This document shows, piece by piece, positions 24,701-37,515 of a DNA stretch of 64,000 nt (the stretch's first letter is position 1; each line of letters starts with the position of its first letter). Under the pieces are notes generated by a model. It saw only the letters and a list, made by a program, of their open reading frames with translations. It was not told where the DNA came from and ran no database searches. Position numbers and translations under genes: made by a program. The stretch comes from Amyelois transitella (Eukaryota > Arthropoda > Insecta > Lepidoptera > Pyralidae): NCBI RefSeq assembly GCF_032362555.1, contig NC_083525.1, positions 4,387,501 to 4,451,500 on the forward strand. Reading direction: 5' to 3'.

Positions 24701-27700
24701 GGTGTTTAAACAATGATAATGGTAAGCAATCGATATTTTTGTTTAAAAATCTACTGAATAGTTACTTGCCATAATTATATTGTATAATAGGCGTCGGTGG
24801 TCGGATCGGTAAGGTACGGTTGAAATGCGTGATTCGCAAAAGCTCAAATCAGCTCAAGCTGCTCAGGTTCAAATCGCACCTCAGCCATGTACCAATTACT
24901 CTATTCAAAATTATGTACATTACAGTAACGAATGCTCTTATGAGGGAAAACATAGTAATTCAGGCAACTGGTTGTGTAACCATTTATCCAATACGGGTTA
25001 GGTTTACCTGCAAAAGTTGCGGAGGTCAGATGGGGGTCGCTTTGTGTAAAAACTTGACTCACACAATCCAGGATCCATGGTCAAAGCCACACCCCGACTA
25101 AAGCCAGGAGGACAAAGAATTAGGTATATTGTTTAGTAAAAATAGTAAACCTAGCAAAATAATAATATAAAACCTGTCATTGCAGACAACATGTTTCAGT
25201 TTCTTCCCCTGTTCGACCTCCTTCATCATGTCGCTCCAGTCTGGTCTCTTCCGTGGTCTGCTGCGGAGTTGTTCTACCTTCTTCAGCTTCTGAGGATCCA
25301 GTGGCGCCTTCTTGAATTCCGGGGGTGGCGGCATCTTTGGCGGCAAGGGCGGTGGCATTGGTGGTGGTGTCGGTTTAAGCAAACCTGTCACATGTAAATT
25401 GTGAATTTCCTTTCTATAGAACTTTACTTATATTCATACATAAGATCAAGTCTTTATCCCTGACGGGCTAGACAGAAGCAATCGTCTTAAAAGACTTGAA
25501 GGCAACGTACAGCTGTAGGTATGGCTTATGATAAAATTGAGATTCAAATAGTGTCAGGTTGCTAGCCCATCGCCTAAAAGTAGAATCCCGAGTTCATTAG
25601 CCTATCTCGTAGTCGCCTTTTACGTCGTCCATGAGAAAGATATGGAGTGGTCCTATTCTAGGGTACCGGAAACCACACGGCAAATAGGTACATATATAGA
25701 ACTTAATTCGTAAATACCTAAATACTTAGGTACTTGTCTACTAATTTATTGTTTCATATGCCTTTAGAATATGACTGGCGCTTTAGAATATGACTAATCT
25801 ATCTCTTTCCCATGACTGTCGTAAAAAGGAATAGGCACATTCATCTAGGGAAGCTTTAAACATGATTGATCCATTATAGCCTAGTTTCCCCTGAGAAAGT
25901 TACGGAGGTCAGACGAGAATCGCTTCATGTAAAAATTTGATGTACCCAATCTAAAATCATGGTGAAAAGGTACTTACACACAGGCCCCTCTCATATAATC
26001 GGGAATAACGCCAGGAGATATAGACAAATTTATTAATTCAATTCTTTTTATCAACTATATCAACCTTAAAATATTATTGAGAATTTACATTCTTAATTGC
26101 CCTTAAAACTATAAATTTTTCGTATTAAATAATATCGCGAACATTATAAAAAAAAAGTTTAAATATAAGTAGCCCCACCACTACATATTTTACGTTCTTT
26201 CTGAAATTTAAAACAGGTTTTATTAGTTCTCTCCATCTTCAATATCACCCTAACCCACCTTTAAATAATGCTCCTTGCCCCTCTTCCGCCATTATTATCA
26301 CTTCCGTCTTATTTATCACCAATAATATCACTAACACAATTCTAGAAATCTATAAGAGTCACATCAACCAAGAACTAAAAGAGTTTTTTCTTAATTATAT
26401 TCGACGTAAAATCGAAATCACTATAAATTTAATACAGTGAACACAATCAATAGTATGAAATAGACCATCGTACTGATCTCGTGTGCATTTGCACCTGAGT
26501 CTAGTATGCGGTGCATGCGGAAAAGCCCGCTACTATTTTGGATCACATTTAGACCATCGTCTGACATACAAGAGATCAAAAAGCAAAGATCTGAATGAAT
26601 GTCTCTTGCTCGGTATGCTCATTAGAAGTTAGCTTACTTTGTAATGTAATTGCAAGCGTAATTTAATGTTAAAGATTTGCGTTTTCTACGTTTCATTACA
26701 AAATTGTTTGAGGTTTATTAACCGAAGTTATTTCAATCATGTTAATTTTTTAAATTAAATCTTTTACATGTAAATAAATAATAGACACTTAAATTAATTA
26801 AAGTATCGCCTTCAGTTCTGCATAGGTAGATATGAATTCTAACGTCACTCTTTATTACCTAACAAAGTGAGTCTCTTAAAAATCTTTCATGTTATCTCGA
26901 TAAACTAATCTCATTAAAACCCTTACTACGAATCGACTGCCAAAAATCATTGCTGATTAATGCTAGGCTTCATGTATTGCGCCTGCGTCGATCGTACGCG
27001 CATTCTGATCTAGTCTAATTTTGTGCCAGAGAAAGTGCTAGTGTGTCAATGTTGTGTCACAGTATAAGGAACAATACAAAGAAATAAAAGATTATTTTCA
27101 GCAATTTGATTCATCGCTCTATCTAATAGCATTTGTTTTACTTCTTCATTTCAGACCTATTTAAAGATACCACATCTATACGCTCTTAAATAGCGATCAC
27201 AATGGCTACCAACTGTGGTGTTTATATGCTTCTGTTTGTATGAAATTTCTATAAGTACATAATGAATATATTTATAACCTTCAGACTTGACATGATAAGA
27301 AAAAGAATTGCATCAAGTAACTCAAATCTGTTTTTGGAAGAATCATATGGAGGCTCATCATACAGACGCCATTTAACGATTTTGCTATAAAGACGTGATT
27401 TCTGTGCCTATTAGCTACAGAGTCTAATTCAGTTAAAAGTACTTACTTCTTAAACTCTCATTCTTTGTCAGCGTATGTCCTTTCGGAATTTCATTAGCCA
27501 GGGTTTTGTCTATATTTTCCTTCACTCGCTCGTGTAAAGGATCCCTCCATTTCTTCACAGGCTCGTCTTTCGAAGGCTGTTTCTGTAGTGAAGGTTTGCG
27601 GGGTGGTAGCTGGAAAAACAATAAATATTCTTATTAGTCAACAACATGAGAGAATGACAGATTTTTAGAAAAAAGAAAAAATTCGGTTGAATCACCTATC

Positions 27701-30700
27701 GTCAAATCACCTAAAAAGCACATTTAACCGATAATAGTTTTATAAGGTGGAATAAAAAAAAATACCTTTGATGGAGTTTTTTCAAGTGGTGTTGGTGGCT
27801 TTGTTGCCATTTTAGATTTGGTTTCCATTTTTTCTTCTACTTTAGGAGTCTCAGTCACTTTGGTAACAGGTTTTGTGTCTTTGTTTGTAGTATTTGTGGA
27901 ACTTTTATCATTAGTAATCTTATTGTTCACCGCATTATTAGGCTTTGTAGGACCATTTTTACTTGATTTGTCTTCAGCCTTTTCGGCTTTCCTATCAACT
28001 ATAGTTACTGATTTTTCCTTAGCTTTATCATCGATTGTTCTTACTGTCCTTAAAGTTGGTTTCTTTTCTTCGGCCTTATTATTAACGGCCTTTTCTTCTG
28101 CTTTAGGGGTTTTGGTGTCCAATTTAGAATTTTTGTCTTCCTGTTTGGGAGATTTGTCCACAGTTTTTAAATTAGATTTTGAAAACCTTGGCTTCTCGTC
28201 GGCTGGTTTTGTAGCTTTATCTAATAGTTTGGCTGCTGATGGTTTTACTAACTTTTCTTCTACAGGTTCTGCAACACCGTTTTCATTTTTGTCTCTTATT
28301 GTAGCTTGTTTCTTTAGTCCGGCTGCAAAGAAATATATAAATAAAACATAAGTAAGTATTAAAAGGCAATTTTCGATTCAATAGAATATATCTAAATAAA
28401 ATTTTCTTCCTTTGTCATTATTTGAGATAAAAGATGAGCCGACTGTGATATTAATAAGCAATAAGAATAAAATTAATCCTCCCATATAATACTTAAATAT
28501 AATTGTTTGTCATGTTTTTACGGCGCAGTCGCTGAACGATTTTAGGTAGTCAATCAAGGGTGAGAGAAGGATTTGAAATTTTTGTTCAACCCTGATGATA
28601 AAAAACATAGGTGTAGATGTTTAGATGTGTAACCTATATATAAAAATTGCATGAAGATTATAAAACTAGAAAGGTCGAAAAATTTTTTAAGAGTAGGTAC
28701 ATTAAATTTTATAGAAAATGATATTGATGGAAACACGTGTTGTGACCCCGACGCGGGCGGTGCATTTTGATGGCATGCGCGTGCGCGTACGTAAATAAAC
28801 ATGGCCGTTGCCAAGATGGCCGACCTTCGCTATTTTAGCACGGTAGCTTGTCAAAATTCTCTATTAAATAGCCAAGTGGATATGAAAAATTAGCTTTTAT
28901 TGGTAAAAATATTTAACCAATTATAATGCCTGAGTTACGACGTCCCTAACTGTTATTGCAAAAGCGGATATATTTTCATAAATATTAATCAGAGAAGATA
29001 AAGACATTGTTAAACTTGGAAAAGGGGTAAAGTTTTACTATTCCTTATTTTGAATAAATTCCATCCCATTGAGGTCCATAAATGAGTAATCCCTGTCATC
29101 TTCGTCTTGGCACTCATACAGTTGAGTGCAAAAGTCCATATCGTTTTAAACTGTTTTATATTAATTTATTTTGAATTAATCACGGTGAATTTTGAATACT
29201 TTTTAGATAAAACATTAATCTTTTAGAATCTAGCAGATAAATCAACTTGATTTCTTATCCGTTTGCCATTTTTTTAAGGTTGATTGATAGATAATGTTTT
29301 AAGCATTAAGTTTATCTGCAGTAACTTTAAGGCTTAGGTAATATTTTTTTTAAACACATATACATATTTTACAACGTATTTTGAAGACGGTGGCTATGAT
29401 AATTTCGAATCAATTAAACGGGCCCTTATGGAAATTTCAAAGATAATTTCACGCATCCGTTTATTTTGTGAAAAGTCAGTCCTCTCTAAAAATACCGGGC
29501 CGTCTGCGTGGTCCCGAAATATCTCCACAACACTCCCGTTTATCCGACACGTCATGACACAGCGAATTTAACACTTTTAGTTTTATTTTATAGCCTGGCC
29601 CTAGATTGAACTTTGTTATTTGAAAAATGGAATATTGACGTACCATCTGAAATATGTCCTTCTACCTATATCTATGTACGTATCCGATTTTATCTAAAAC
29701 TATTTGGAACATATTATAATATAATGATTTCGGCTTCTTCTAGTGTAGCAAAGAAGTGAAATGATTATTTGTTTCAATTAGATAATGTGACAAGTAATTT
29801 AATTTTGAAAAACCTATACATCTAAGTACTTAGCAAAATATACTTATTGCATTTAAGTATTTATATATTTTTACTTTATTGACTTTAACGAGGTAAGTAA
29901 ATTAAAATTGTAATTATGTGCAGTTAAACTTTACCTTGAAATATTCAAACGTTGATAGGATCCCTTGCATAAAACCTGCTTTTCACAATTTCATCGATTT
30001 AATTATGACATCACCAAATCCACAGCGTTCCTGAATTTAGCGTCCGATTTACTGAAATTCCTTACGCGCCTGCGCACACCAAATTCGTTTGGTTACACAC
30101 TCCAGACTAACAAACTTTTGAACGGTTTCGGAGAGTCAATTATTATGAAGTTGTGTCTCCTGCCAAAGCTTCGGGCAGGTGCTGACGTCATCATACACAT
30201 ACATACATCAACACATCTACCCACTGAAGATATAACATGCAATGTGAAAAATACGGCTATTCCAAAGTAGCGTTGGAAAAATAATAAACATCACTAACAA
30301 TAATAGAATAGCATGGAATTATTTATGTTCGGGATTCGTTCTAGTAGCCATCTACATTACTTATACATACATACATACATATAATCACATCTATATCCCT
30401 TGCGGGGTAGACAGAGCCAACAGTCCTGAGCGGACTGATAGGCCACGTTCAGCTATTTGGCTTTAAGATAAAATTGAGATTATAGATATAGATAATTGAT
30501 ACATTACTTATGTTGTCATTATTACATGTGTGGAAAAATGTGAATATGAAAATAAGATTAAATTATCGTATTTTAATACATGTTTCACACATTTAGATAC
30601 ATGTATGTAACATGTATCTACACCTACCCAGTTATCACAAGGAGTTTATATTTTACATATGTATTAACATTCGTTTAGTGTTAATATTTACGTGGCAAGA

Positions 30701-32819
30701 ATATTCTTTTGTAACATCGATAACCGAGCAATCATAAAAAAGTGGTGTAGAAAGTATCATAGTCACATGTTTAAAAGTTTAAAGGCCAAATTAATCAAGT
30801 TCTCAGTTTGTTTGAACCCTAAATATAAATTCCAAAATTGCCCGAGCAAAGTTTACCTTCCATCAATTCAATTAATTTCGCTATGTCTTCTAAAATAATA
30901 GCGTTGGAGCTCGCCGCCGGCTCCGCCATTTTGGCACGCGCGAAAAAATTGTGACTTCCTCGTCGGAAAGATTGAGCCGGACTGAAGATCGGACTATCAA
31001 CGAAATTATCACACTTTTTATAAATCCGAGAGCTGAGAGTTAAAGTATTGACAGGAACATGGACAAATGAAAAAGAAATAATAATGTTCCACTGCGTTGC
31101 GTGGTTATTCGTAAGTAGGTACCTAAGTATTGAAGAAGTTTTAAAGAAATTATTCCTAATGTAGATATTTTACTTTCATATTTTAATTTTATTTAAATCT
31201 AAATTTTTATAAATGAGCATTAGCAACCTGGCTAAAAGGTAACTTCTTGGTTATAAGCGAATTTTGTTGATGTTTTGAGCAGAGAAGTTACCGCTTAATT
31301 TTCAGAAATTCCCGCGCATGCGAATCCTCGGCGGCAGGCACAGCTAATAAGCGCTCCATAAATCATACATGCACTTTACATTTAGACTGCTCAACATTGA
31401 AAATAGCTGCTTATTCGTCATATCACCTAGAAAAGCGCTTACGTATTATTCCTCTACACGCGCAATATAATGTCATTGATACGAACCACTTCCAATCCTA
31501 CGCATGAATTAGACGACTTTTGATTTATAAATGGCTGGCAGATTTGCTGACGTTACGAATTTAAACAACGGATGTGATGTTTTCCGCCCTAGGATGACAA
31601 AAACAGACCTAAATTTAGGTTCTTACTAAGTGAATGGGTTTTCTAATATATTTGTCGTTGTTTTTAGACTGTAGAAAAGGAGGCTGAATCATACAATGAA
31701 ATTCGGAAAACGTAGAAAACTATTCAGAAATTCATATGTCTCTACTATCTGTACTAGTATGTAAAGATTCAGATTCAGACATTTCTTTTTTGTTTGTAAG
31801 GACTAAACTCAAAAATTAACTAGCTCGATTTTCACAGATGAAAATCGGAAGAGAGATAAATGGGGCACCATGGATTCGACTTGAAGTAATACCATGGCCC
31901 GGGGTCCTAAATTGGTATTATAACATATTACTACGTAAGTAATAATAAATAGCTCTTTAGGTTTCTTTCATCAAAATTTTATTAAGCCTCATCATGTTTC
32001 CACAGAATTTGATGATAAATAGAGTTAAGCAGGTAACTTTAGGCTACAAGTCGGTTTGCCGGAAGAGTTTTTCCTTTTATTTTCAGAGTTTAAGTTTAGG
32101 TAATTTTTCGCCGCGTCGCAAGGGCGCTACGTGGGCGGGGTGGGGGCATCTGAATTTAAGAGGATGTGTATGTGTCAACTCGCCTCTTCTTCCTCCTGGT
32201 TAGTCCCGGTTGCATTCTCACACTATGGATAAAAGCCTGAGGTATGCCTATGACCATGGATTCTCGGTGACTGATCTCGTGTGAATGAAACAAGTAAATT
32301 TTTTTTTTCGAAAATTGGCACAATTGTGCAACTAAATCTGTTTAAAAGGTTCAATTCAACCACATTATTATTGATTGTGAACTAACTTAATAACAAAACA
32401 TAAAAGTACCCTCAAGTAACGAGTTTACATGAAAATAATAATAAATGAGGAAGATAAAAGAAGCGGAAAGCTTGCATGGCCACATAAAATCACACCTCTT
32501 CCGGATGGGTAGGCAGAGACTCTTGCCACTTGCCACGAACCTTGCTTCATAGCCTACAAAACAAATAAGAAATAAGTGCCAAGTGGAAAACTGTAGTCTC
32601 TCCCTACATGGCAAGAAACGACAGTTTACGAGTATGTACATATGTATAGAACTTACGTTTCTTAGCAGCCGGCTGGTCTTCTACTTCCGCTTTAGTATCC
32701 ACTGGCTTCAATTTCCTCTGAGTCCATGGTGGGGGAGCCTCGGCGTCTTTATCCTTGACCCATGGTGGGCGGTAGTTATCTCTCTTCGCCCCAGAGTTGC
32801 TCACGTTGCCGATCGGCAT
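21727..32819 (-). CDS. f: Forked/espin-like WH2 and coiled-coil actin-bundling protein
   Basis: Exons, 5' to 3': 32657-32819, 27766-28322, 27447-27609, 25174-25384, 24221-24488, 23631-24056, 23348-23545, 23166-23276, 22855-23006, 22123-22330, 21727-21924. They give 884 residues, all junctions in phase. Order: PPW motifs (YRPPWVKD, APPPWTQRKLKPV; 18-40); a Lys/Thr/Pro/Glu-rich linker (55-240); polyproline (299-318); two WH2-like actin-binding segments (WSDMMKEVEQGKKLKHV near 345 and LLKEINKGVRLKKVKTND near 395), each followed by NDRS; LRKFRRQMTIEEQ; a long coiled coil (about 470-590); an acidic Glu/Ser/Thr run (770-815); a C-terminal coiled coil. Drosophila forked and vertebrate espin bundle actin in bristles and stereocilia. 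The naming is family recognition from memory. No ankyrin repeats are seen here. A CACAG acceptor at 32828 leaves open that the first exon continues an upstream transcript. Confidence 0.72.
24790..25112 (+). repeat. tRNA-derived SINE (family B), near full length
   Basis: A tRNA-like head with a box-A-like GGTCGGATCGGTAAGG near 24800 and box B GGTTCAAATCGCACC near 24867 is followed by a unique body with ATACGGGTTAGGTTTACC and GTTGCGGAGGTCAGATGGG. It ends near GCCAGGAGGACAAAG. It lies in a forked-like intron, just downstream of exon 25174-25384 in transcript order. Many body-only fragments elsewhere match this copy. Confidence 0.7.
25433..25682 (-). repeat. Family A dispersed repeat, near full length, reverse
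   Basis: Same order of blocks as 19801-20056, with moderate divergence. It lies in a forked-like intron. Confidence 0.75.
25878..26016 (+). repeat. Family B SINE body fragment
   Basis: Contains GTTACGGAGGTCAGACG, a TGTAAAAATTTGATGTACCC block and a final CCAGGAG, in the same orientation as the copy at 24790. Confidence 0.6.
30365..30485 (-). repeat. Family A dispersed repeat, 3' half, reverse
   Basis: Starts with a CATA microsatellite, then CCTTGCGGGGTAGACAGAGC and GGCCACGTTCAGCTATTTGG, and breaks off where full copies continue. Confidence 0.7.
32187..32290 (-). repeat. Family B SINE body fragment
   Basis: Contains CCCGGTTGCATTCTCAC, GCCTATGACCATGGATTC and GTGACTGATCTCG, diverged from the full copy. 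Confidence 0.5.
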
Positions 32820-32877
32820 GGTGGTAGCCTGTGTGATGTTGAAGATTTGTTTGACTTATTATTCTTTGTCAACGATA

Positions 32878-33018
32878 ACCGGTTCGTGGCCCAAATAGAA
32901 AAAAAGAATAGGACCACTCTATCTCTTTCCCATGGATATCGTAAAAAGTGACTAAGGGATTTTTGGCTCTGTCTACCCCGCGAGGGATAAAGACGTGACT
33001 ATTTGTATGTATGTATGC
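32878..33018 (+). repeat. Family A copy with internal deletion
   Basis: The left part runs to GTGACTAAGGGAT and joins directly to TTGGCTCTGTCTACCCCGCG and the TATG end, losing about 110 middle bases present in full copies. Confidence 0.7.
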
Positions 33019-33411
33019 CAACTTTACTTTTCACGGCGGTACAATAATGCGAGTAATATGTGGCATGATTGTTATAAGGTATTTCCTACAGCTTGCTTTA
33101 TCTAGTTTTAACATAAAGGAAACTGATAAGTTTAGAGTTACGGTTTTTGAATCAAATTCGTAGCTTGTAAATTAACATATTTATGCTTGATTTATTTCTT
33201 CTTCTTTGTAACCAAATTACGAGAATAACATTTATCACAAGCTCAAGCATTAATCTAGGAGAATGTGTCTCAGTTTTTCACACGTTCATTAAACTTTTGG
33301 AGTAAGGTCGAATGATTGAAATAAACACTGTGTGTTGCCAAATCTAAGGACTAGTATGTTATGTTTTGTTCATGTATCTGCTTCCAAGTTAGTTATAGCA
33401 TTGCGCTTGTC

Positions 33412-33560
33412 TGGGTCGCGTCCTCTCTCGTGAGGAGCCCGAGGTTCGCCTATAACCACTGTTCAGGTCTGACATGAAGAGGTTTTAAGTCTGATCTCAT
33501 CAATCTTTCTAGGGAACCTCAGCGGCTTATATCTTATCTCCTTTAACTTTATAGGGGAAA
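33412..33560 (-). repeat. Family B SINE body fragment
   Basis: Contains GAGGAGCCCGAGGTTCGCC and TTCTAGGGAACCTCAGCGG, diverged. Confidence 0.5.
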
Positions 33561-35149
33561 ATAACCCAGCTTGGTTCGTGGTTGTTAAGGGATCATTATG
33601 ATTCTACAAGTCCGCTTAAAGCTAAATGTAGCGAAAGTCATTAATTGCTTGTCGTACCTACTTGTTAGAAACAAAAAATGTCAGTAGGTATAAGTAATGT
33701 ATTTTTTTGGATATTATTACAAAGGAAAAGAAGGTCATCCCATCTTTTCGGCGGAGCGTAGCAGTAACTTGGTAAGCCTTGAATTTGATGTGAATTAGGC
33801 AATGATCCTGGGTTTTAAAAGCAACAGCAAAAAACTCAACCTATTGAACGTGTTTCCAAGAATTAGCAGCAAGAGAAGTACAATTTCCGGATAAAAATTA
33901 CTTATATAATCTTCGCCTTCGGGATTGACGCATGAAATATAGTCGTATGCTTAAGCGAGACATGAACATATGGGCGAGGACGTCGTGAACATGCGCAGCA
34001 GAACATGCATTCTGGTATGAATATGTCACTTTACGTAAAAACCTGCCATACTCAATCCAGCCCCTGTAGCATGGCACGCGCGAAATCTATCATTGTTTCG
34101 CTTTTTATTATGACGTGAAACGGGACAGGGATAGTTTTTCGCATTATACGTAATAATGGTTAAAAGACGCACCCCACACTGCTCTTTAAGATGTAAGCGG
34201 GACTAATGTCGGGAGGAAGAAGAGGTACTTAAAACTCTCATGTTCGCAAATGGTAAACATAAATTTTATTAGGTAGTAAAATAGCTTATTTAATTGTCAA
34301 CAAATCCTATATACATATATTTAAAATTACTTCACGATAAGTGACGTATTTAACATCATAACCACCAGATGGCGACCGGAACAGCCCAACCAATGGAAGA
34401 TTATTCAAGCGCGATTATGATGTGATAAAACTCATGTTTTTGAAATCTGATTAGGTAACTTACCTGTATCTTGATCATACGCAAAAAACGTAATTACGTA
34501 TGTTTATTGAGTCATAGCTCAAAGTAAAGGGTAGATAATTATGAAAGCTAGTTACTTTGTTTTTGATAAGAACAGGTAAATATGGACATGGTTCTGTCTA
34601 TTGCTTTGAAATTCGTCTATGAATCCAATAAAGTTAACCTAAATATGTAATAACAAAATATACCTTTTGTCATTTAAGAGATGACAAATAGAAGTAATAT
34701 AGGTAATTAAATGGCTACTTAATTAGTAACGATAATAAAATATTTTTTTTCATAATAAATAATACTTCTTTATGGAATTATTTATTTTTATGTGTGGTTA
34801 TGACAAGTTTCAGTTTGCCTTCCCATGCGAATTCTGATGACAATTTGGGCATTGTGTCTTTCAAGAACAACAAAAGGAAGAAAATCTCCGGGTCTGTTAT
34901 CAAAACAGTTTCCACAGGTTTGGTTTCATCACGATACACGATGAAGGGTCGTCAGTTGGTAATAATAACATTTTATGATGTTAGGTTCAGAAAATCGCCA
35001 AAACATAATCACGAGAGCTGTTCATTCAACAAGCTGTATTTTTAGCTAAGCAGTCACCTACCGCGGCGTTTTCTATTGCGTGTAACATCGCATAACATTA
35101 ACAATCCGAACTAATAAGTATTATAAATGCAAAGTAAGTTTGTTTGTTT

Positions 35150-35395
35150 CTTAATTTCTTCACACGTTATAATTACTGAACCTATCTTCTTAAAATTTCT
35201 CATAAATATGTATTGAGAGTCTGGGGAAGGACAAGGGGTACTTTGGTCCCAATCCCTGGGACCAAAGTACTAAAACTGGGCTTTCATCCCAGTAAAAACC
35301 AAAGGTCCCGTGGGATTTTCGAATAAATTGCATTATTTTGTACGTGGTGCTAAAATCGCGCGGGCGAAGCTGCGGGTGAAAGCTAGTTGTAAATA
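35150..35395 (+). repeat. Retroelement 3' tail (GCGGGCGAAGC type)
   Basis: Contains ACTGGGCTTTCATCCCAG, CCCGTGGGATTTTCGAA and ends CGCGCGGGCGAAGCTGCGG...GCTAG. A shorter copy ends near 20640. This is a common insect non-LTR or SINE tail type. Confidence 0.55.
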
Positions 35396-35479
35396 TATCG
35401 TGTGCAAAACAATCGCCATCATTGTTTACGCAATAGAAAACTATCTTCCTTCTGGCGTTAGTTCCGTTCACGTTCACAT

Positions 35480-35612
35480 CTCCCTAGGGAGAAACCCGGG
35501 GGATGCATTTGACCATGGTCCTGGATGTGGTTACTTAGGATTTTCCCTGAAGCGACTCCCCTCAATCTACGCAACCTTTTGCGGGGAAACCTAACCCATA
35601 TTGGGTAAAAGA
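35480..35612 (-). repeat. Family B SINE body fragment
   Basis: Contains GCATTTGACCATGGTCCTGG, GAAGCGACTCCCCTC and GGGGAAACCTAACCCATATT, a good reverse match to the body at 24950-25100. Confidence 0.7.
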
Positions 35613-36340
35613 AAATAAAATACTTAGCATGAAATTACTTACGAGTATAATGAAACAAACAGAATAGGACACTTGAATAAAATAGGCAATCCAGAAGAAC
35701 TTTATATGTGATAAGCCTGTTGCAATTCAACACAATTTTTATTGGATGTGGTTGTACTGTAAGTTTAAATAGATGTTTTTGAGTGTTTTGGTAATCCTGT
35801 AAATCATAAGTATTCCCCCTATTGTTTTAAGTTATCTCACTAATATTTTAGTCATGGCTTAAATTACAATTGTACTTACTGTACAAACACAAGGGAAAGT
35901 ATTTTTTTTAATCAGCTTATTTTTTTTGTAAACACACTTTTCAACTTAATACATGTTTTTTATTCGGACAATTCATAGTTCTAGATATCTTATAATTAAA
36001 CGGACCTATTAGTTTAGGTACCAAGTATGTATTTACTAAATATATGTATGTAAATTCTATTCCAAATAAATAATAGTCTGAGATGGAAAGATATATTAAG
36101 TGAATTTATGACTACCGTTATAGTTTACGATCGTGTTTAGTTAAATCTCATCCTCATTACAAAATTTCCGGATGTTGAAGATGTGAAATTTTACATAATC
36201 TTCATTATTTTTCCAGTCTAGAAGTTTCGCAACTGTGACGCGTTAGTAAGTTGTTCATTTGGCCAACATTAATGATTCTTCAGAATGGAAAAAGTTAAGT
36301 TATTATATCAGCAAAAAATAAATAAATATTAACAGACCTG

Positions 36341-36414
36341 AGAATTTTTAAAAGGCAGTTAATAGACCTACATTAACAGCAGTTATTATATATGAACTGT
36401 CTTTTAAAAATTCT
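36341..36414. repeat. Inverted repeat, 20-bp arms
   Basis: Left arm AGAATTTTTAAAAGGCAGTT (36341-36360) pairs with 36395-36414 with one mismatch; 34-base loop. Possible MITE relic. Confidence 0.7.
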
Positions 36415-36769
36415 GTGCGTTTATTGAAAACTTGGATGTCAGCACCTGCACCAACAATTTGTTTAATCAAATCTCTATAAGGTTAAGCATATAAACTATC
36501 TATACTTGCTTCTAGAGAGTTCAAATATTTTTTTTCTAATTAAGGAAAATAAGGTTTGCAACTGGACATATGTATTTATATTTTAAATGCTAAAGTTTAT
36601 ATAAGTAAACTATGTAATTACGTAAACATTTACAGTATTTACTTTTACCTATCTGTGTATGTGTGCGTGTGTGGTGTAAAACACAGATGAAGTCCAACGC
36701 ACTTAATAATCACAGCACCACGGGAACCGGGGATTAGCCAGTCATTATTAACTTATGAAACTGGGATGA

Positions 36770-36880
36770 ATCCGGGATAGAAGCGCGTGCGCGGGCGCTT
36801 AGCTCGCGACTAAGGAATTTCATCGCGGACAATCCTCTGGAACTTTATAAATAGGCGCGTCAGAATGGCGGGAACTGAAG
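36770..36880. promoter_or_regulatory. CpG-rich stretch with a TATA box, possible promoter
   Basis: Unusually CpG-rich (GAAGCGCGTGCGCGGGCGC, CTCGCGAC), followed by TTTATAAATAGGCGCGTC. TATAAATA at 36847 also reads as TATTTATA on the other strand. No supported gene starts on either side, so this is only a candidate for an unseen upstream exon or non-coding RNA. Confidence 0.25.
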
Positions 36881-37378
36881 TTGGTGGATATTATGTATGT
36901 TAAGGTTGAATGGAATTTAAAAAAATACGAATAGTAACGAGAAAGTGCGTTCGTTCGTTTGTCTTCTTTTCACGCTTTATTTACTTGACCAAACTTTATG
37001 ACATCAAAATTTCACATAGATTAATAAGTACTAAAGAAGTCACAGGATATTTTTATTCAGTGAAATTTGTGTTTTATGATGTGATTTGCTATACAAAAGA
37101 GGCATTTTAATTTTCCTATTAACTATTTAATTATAAGATTCCCGCTGTGTAGAGGCGCACATCCCGCTAGTTTTAAATAAAATGGCGTCAGATATTCTAT
37201 TTTCGACATTCGCCCTCCGCTCACCGCTACGCCATACACACAATCCTATGAACATTAACGAATTTCTTCCGACACCCACTTGTGAACATTGATAAATACC
37301 CTATTCATTGATGAACATTATTTATTTACTTATTTACTTACCTACTCGTAAGTATCTATGTATTCATCTTGTATAGGT

Positions 37379-37515
37379 AGGCGATGGGTTAAGCAACCTT
37401 TTACTATCTATCTGAATTTCAATTTCATAATGATAACGATGAAAATAAAAATTTCAAAGGCCACGACCTTTTCGACTGTTGGCTATGTCTTCCCCGTAAG
37501 GAATAAAGTCGTGAT
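37379..37515 (+). repeat. Family A dispersed repeat, diverged 3' half
   Basis: GGCGATGGGTTAAGCAACC, then ACTGTTGGCTATGTC and CCCCGTAAGGAATAAAG. Confidence 0.55.

Larger units (their letters stand above)
28323..32656 (-). other. Long first intron of the forked-like gene
   Basis: A 4.3-kb intron with no conserved exon seen. It has two CpG-rich islands in otherwise AT-rich DNA: 28730-28830, with two GATGGCCG/ATGGCCG-type motifs, and 30900-31000, with GCCGCCGGCTCCGCCATTTTGG. It also carries a family A fragment (30365-30485), a family B fragment (32187-32290) and, near 32480-32560, a diverged copy of the repeat at 38640-38795. The islands could be internal promoters for shorter transcripts; this is inference. 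Confidence 0.45.

Noticed and set aside
24790-24880. Possible functional tRNA gene
   Set aside because: Box A and B are present, but no complete cloverleaf could be drawn and a SINE body follows, so it is a SINE head.
27818-28351. 177-codon plus-strand open frame, Leu/Ser/Val-rich
   Set aside because: Shadow of the Lys/Thr/Glu-rich exon 27766-28322 on the other strand, which fits splice sites and phase.
35310-35594. 94-codon plus-strand open frame
   Set aside because: It runs across a retroelement tail and a SINE fragment; chance open frame.
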